Assembly (NCBI GenBank): GCA_026388755.1
Contig: JAPLJE010000089.1
Coordinates: 9,065-16,512, forward strand
Source of the DNA: Deltaproteobacteria bacterium
GTDB taxonomy: Bacteria; Desulfobacterota; Desulfobacteria; Desulfobacterales; Desulfatirhabdiaceae
Length of the DNA: 7,448 bases
Direction of reading: 5' to 3'
Shown here: piece after piece, positions 4,790 to 7,448 of the stretch
Layout: the number at the start of each line of letters is the position of its first letter
Position numbering within the stretch: position 1 is the stretch's first letter
Program-made: the position numbers and the translations under genes
The notes under the pieces: model-generated
Told to the model about the DNA's origin: nothing
Database searches by the model: none
The model's input: only the letters and a program-made list of their open reading frames with translations

Positions 4790-7448
4790 ATGCTTGAATC
4801 CCTTCGGGACAGGATCGCGGGCCAGGTGTTCACGGATCCGATTCGGACCGGACTGCTGTCCACGGACGGGAGCATTTACCGGATCAAACCGGCAGCCGTG
4901 GTGTATCCGGCATCAACGGGCTTTCGGTCCACCCCCGCGGGGCCGGCAGCGGTCTGTGCGGATCCGCCCTGGGAAACGGCATTGTTCTGGATTTTTCAAA
5001 ATTCATGAACCGCCTTCTTGAACTCGATACCGAAAACAAGTGGATGGAATGCGAGCCCGGATACCGACTGGGAGAGCTGGACGCAGCGCTTAAGGGAAAG
5101 GGGCTTTTCTTTCCGCCAGACCCTTCCAGCGGCGAATTCGCCACGTTTGGCGGCATGTATGCCACCAATGCCAGCGGCGCGCATTCGGTGAAATATGGCA
5201 ATGTCGCCGATTACATTCTGGATGCGCAGGTGGTGCTCGGCACCGGCCAGGTCGTTCTTCTTTCCGATATTTTGAACACCCCTCACCAGATGCTTTCCGG
5301 ACATTTTCAGGAAATTTTCGGTCTTTATGCTCGAAATCTGGCGGATATCGAGTCCGCTTATCCGGACATCCGGTGCAATACCTCGGGGTATAATCTGAGG
5401 GGGCTGGTCAGAGACGGGCGCCTGGACCTGACCCGGCTGTTTGCCGGCGCGGAAGGCACGCTGGGAATTGTCACCCGGCTGAAATTCCGGCTCCTGCCCA
5501 AACCTGCTCATGACGCCCTGGTAGTGGCGTTTTTCACCGACAATCTCTCATCCGCACGCGCGGTTCAGGAAATACTGCCGCTTGGGCCTTCCGGCATTGA
5601 GATCATGGACAAATCCCTGCTGAATCTGGCCAGGGAACATGATCCCCGTCTCAAAAGCCATATTCCGGACGGCATCGACAATGTCCTTTTAATCGAATTC
5701 GATTCACAAACTCCTGAACCCTGCATGGAGCTCTGTCATCAGGCCCGGCAGATTCTTTTATCCCGTGGATATACGCAAAACTCCCATATCGCCGTCACCG
5801 CCCTGGAAAAGGAAAATTTCTGGGCAGTTCGAAAGGCCGCGGTCCCGATTCTCTATAAACTGAAAGGCGACAAGAAAATCCTGGCCTTGATTGAGGATGC
5901 GGCAGTTCCTACCGACAGGCTGGTGGACTATTTCCGGGGAATTTATGCGATTCTGAACCAATGCCAGGTCTCTTTTGTGGTCTACGGACACATTGCCAAA
6001 GGGCTGCTGCATACCCGGCCCCTGTTGAACCTGAAAGACCCGGATGACGTCAACAAGCTGAAACCCATCGCCGATGCGGTGTTTGATCTGGTCCATTCCC
6101 TTGGCGGCGCTGTTTCCGGAGAGCATGGGGATGGCAGGCTTCGGAGCGCTTACATCCGGCGCCAGTATCCGAAGATCTTTCCGCTGTTTCTGGAAATCAA
6201 GCGCCTGCTGGACCCCGAAAACCGCTTGAATCCGGATATCATTACATCCGACAATCCGAATCAATTGGCAGAAGACCTTCGCTTTGGGCCGTTCTATCAA
6301 GCCACGGACCTGCCGGAAAAACATCTGCTATGGCCGGAAGGTTTCGTGAATGAAATCGAAAAATGCCACGGCTGCGCCAAATGCACCACCGGCACATCCG
6401 CCACGCGCATGTGCCCGGTTTATAAAGTCACCCGGGATGAATCCGCTACTCCCAGAGCAAAGGCCAATATTCTGAGACTTTTGATCAGCGGCGCTATTGA
6501 TAGCTTGTGGAAGCTGTTTTCACGAATGCCCTTCCGGTGTCAATATCCCCAAAATGGCCATGGAGGCTCGATCAGCGGCTATTTCTCGATTTGGACCCAC
6601 CTTTCATGAAAAGCTGGTCGTCGGCATCGAGCGCACAGGAAAGGCCGCGGGAAAATTCTCCGGCCTGCTGATGCCGTTTCTGGACATACCGGCGGTCAAA
6701 ACTTTGGGAGAAAAGCTCACCGGCATCGCTTCGCGCCGCAGCCTGCCGCCTTTTGCCAAGGAATCTCTTTTTGAGCAAATCCCTTTGAACTCCGGCAACG
6801 GATCGCCAAGGATTCTCTATTTTGCCGGATGTTACGCCGGCTACCTGCGGCCATCGATCGGAAACGCCACAATTTCGGTAATGTCCTCGATGGGAATGAC
6901 CGTGCTGATCCCGAAACAGCACTGCTGCGGGCTACCCATGCTGGCAAAAGGCATGATCCAGGATGCCCGGAAAAGCATCGAGGCGAATTTCTCAAGTTGG
7001 GGCCGGCTGATCGCATCCGCCGATTATCTCGCGGTTTCCTGCTCTTCCTGCGGCCTGGCGCTGATGCAGGAATGGAGTTTTCTGGAAGATTCTGTCTTTG
7101 TGCAAACCGTCCGGAAAAAACTGATTCACATCAGCCGGCTGATCAACCACTATTCCGGTCGGCTGCGAACCGAACCGTCCCAAATACGCCTTTTTTATCA
7201 CGCTCCCTGTCATTTAAAGGCCCAGCCGGAGTCCGACAGTTCGATGCAAATGCTCCGGGGCCTCAAGGGCGCCGTTATCGAGAGTCCCGCCACCCATTGC
7301 TGCGGCATGGCCGGCGCATTTGGCTACGAGCAAGAGCACCATGCGGCCTCCATGCAAATGGCCGAGCTCAGTTTATTGCCGGCGGTGCGCAATGCCACCG
7401 ATGCCATCATCGTAGCCGATGGCACCAGTTGCCGTCATCAAATATGGG
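4790..7448 (+). pseudogene. Fused FAD / Fe-S 2-hydroxyacid dehydrogenase (GlcD-GlcF type), two out-of-frame deletions, open at right edge
   Basis: Family members oxidise D-lactate, glycolate or 2-hydroxyglutarate, passing electrons from FAD through two [4Fe-4S] clusters and CCG domains to the respiratory chain; the substrate here is unknown. Start ATG 4790 has AAGGA 8 nt upstream. Codons 1-43 end in VVYPAST. At about 4910-4918 the frame changes and roughly 12 residues are missing, then GLSVHPRGAGSGLCGSALG (FAD pyrophosphate loop) follows in the frame read through to 6609. Further motifs are PPDPSSG, GAEGTLG (about 5446-5466), GEHGDGR (6118-6138), and the first cluster CHGCAKC plus CP (cysteines at 6364, 6373, 6382, 6412). 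At about 6495-6505 the frame breaks again and the C-terminal half continues in another frame to the edge. Relatives are about 900-1000 aa, so little is missing on the right. An independent ORF from ATG 5005 is an artefact of the first break. Confidence 0.85.
6485..7448 (+). pseudogene. C-terminal Fe-S / CCG part of the fused dehydrogenase in a separate frame
   Basis: After an in-frame TGA at 6482-6484 this frame is open to the window edge. It reads IACGSCFHECPSGVNIPKMA (cited at 20 residues), which holds three of the four cysteines of the second CxxCxxCxxxCP cluster; the first is replaced by Leu at the deletion junction. Two GlcF-type CCG (heterodisulfide reductase-like) modules follow: YFAGCYAGY with HCCGLPM (about 6821-6940) and SCSSCG, then HAPCHLKAQ with HCCGMAGAFG (about 7200-7326). 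It ends near SCRHQI, a motif close to the C-terminus of relatives. The first internal ATG is 6554. If translated alone it would lack FAD and have an incomplete cluster, so independent function is doubtful. Confidence 0.8.

Noticed and set aside
4996..5511. Minus-strand frame opposite the FAD domain
   Set aside because: It lies entirely antisense to GlcD-type motifs and has no promoter or ribosome binding site. The same applies to 5758-6324, 6572-7016 and 6992-7213.
1..7448. CRISPR array, tRNA or rRNA genes
   Set aside because: No regularly spaced repeats, no cloverleaf-like segments and no rRNA-like sequence were seen on either strand.

Overview
The window joins two regions of different character. 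The left part (about 1-1900) is AT-rich accessory DNA. The right part (about 1930-7448) is GC-rich and looks like ordinary chromosome. MoaC, RmuC, an MltA lipoprotein and a fused FAD/Fe-S 2-hydroxyacid dehydrogenase suggest a Gram-negative bacterium, probably a deltaproteobacterium (Desulfobacterota type). That placement is inference from gene style; no rRNA or tRNA gene is present to confirm it.

Left region. On the minus strand I recognise an integron gene cassette of 903 bp (86-988). It carries one gene (187-852) for a 221-aa MltR-like protein with an R-N-A-F-A-H motif, followed by an 86-bp attC site (80-165) with matching R and L boxes and the typical one-base mismatch between the L boxes. 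The start of a further cassette gene runs off the left edge (66 to 1). No integrase gene and no clear attI flank the array, so it resembles an integrase-less cassette cluster or a cassette at a secondary site. Rightward lies about 280 bp of AT-rich non-coding DNA, then a plus-strand higBA toxin-antitoxin locus. Its toxin gene is broken by a one-base frameshift while its antitoxin gene is intact.

Right region. A minus-strand operon moaC-rmuC-mltA has two 4-base ATGA stop/start overlaps. MoaC and RmuC are intact; mltA has lost several tens of codons out of frame. Diverging from moaC, with a good sigma70-type promoter (TTGATA-17-TATACT), is a GlcD/GlcF-type fused dehydrogenase that runs off the right edge and is broken twice by out-of-frame internal deletions. 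One of these removes a cysteine ligand of the second [4Fe-4S] cluster.

The most interesting items are the cassette with its attC, its HEPN-like cargo and its 24-bp palindromic leader, and the recurrent internal deletions, which are either gene decay or sequence/assembly error. I see no CRISPR array, no insertion sequence and no RNA gene.
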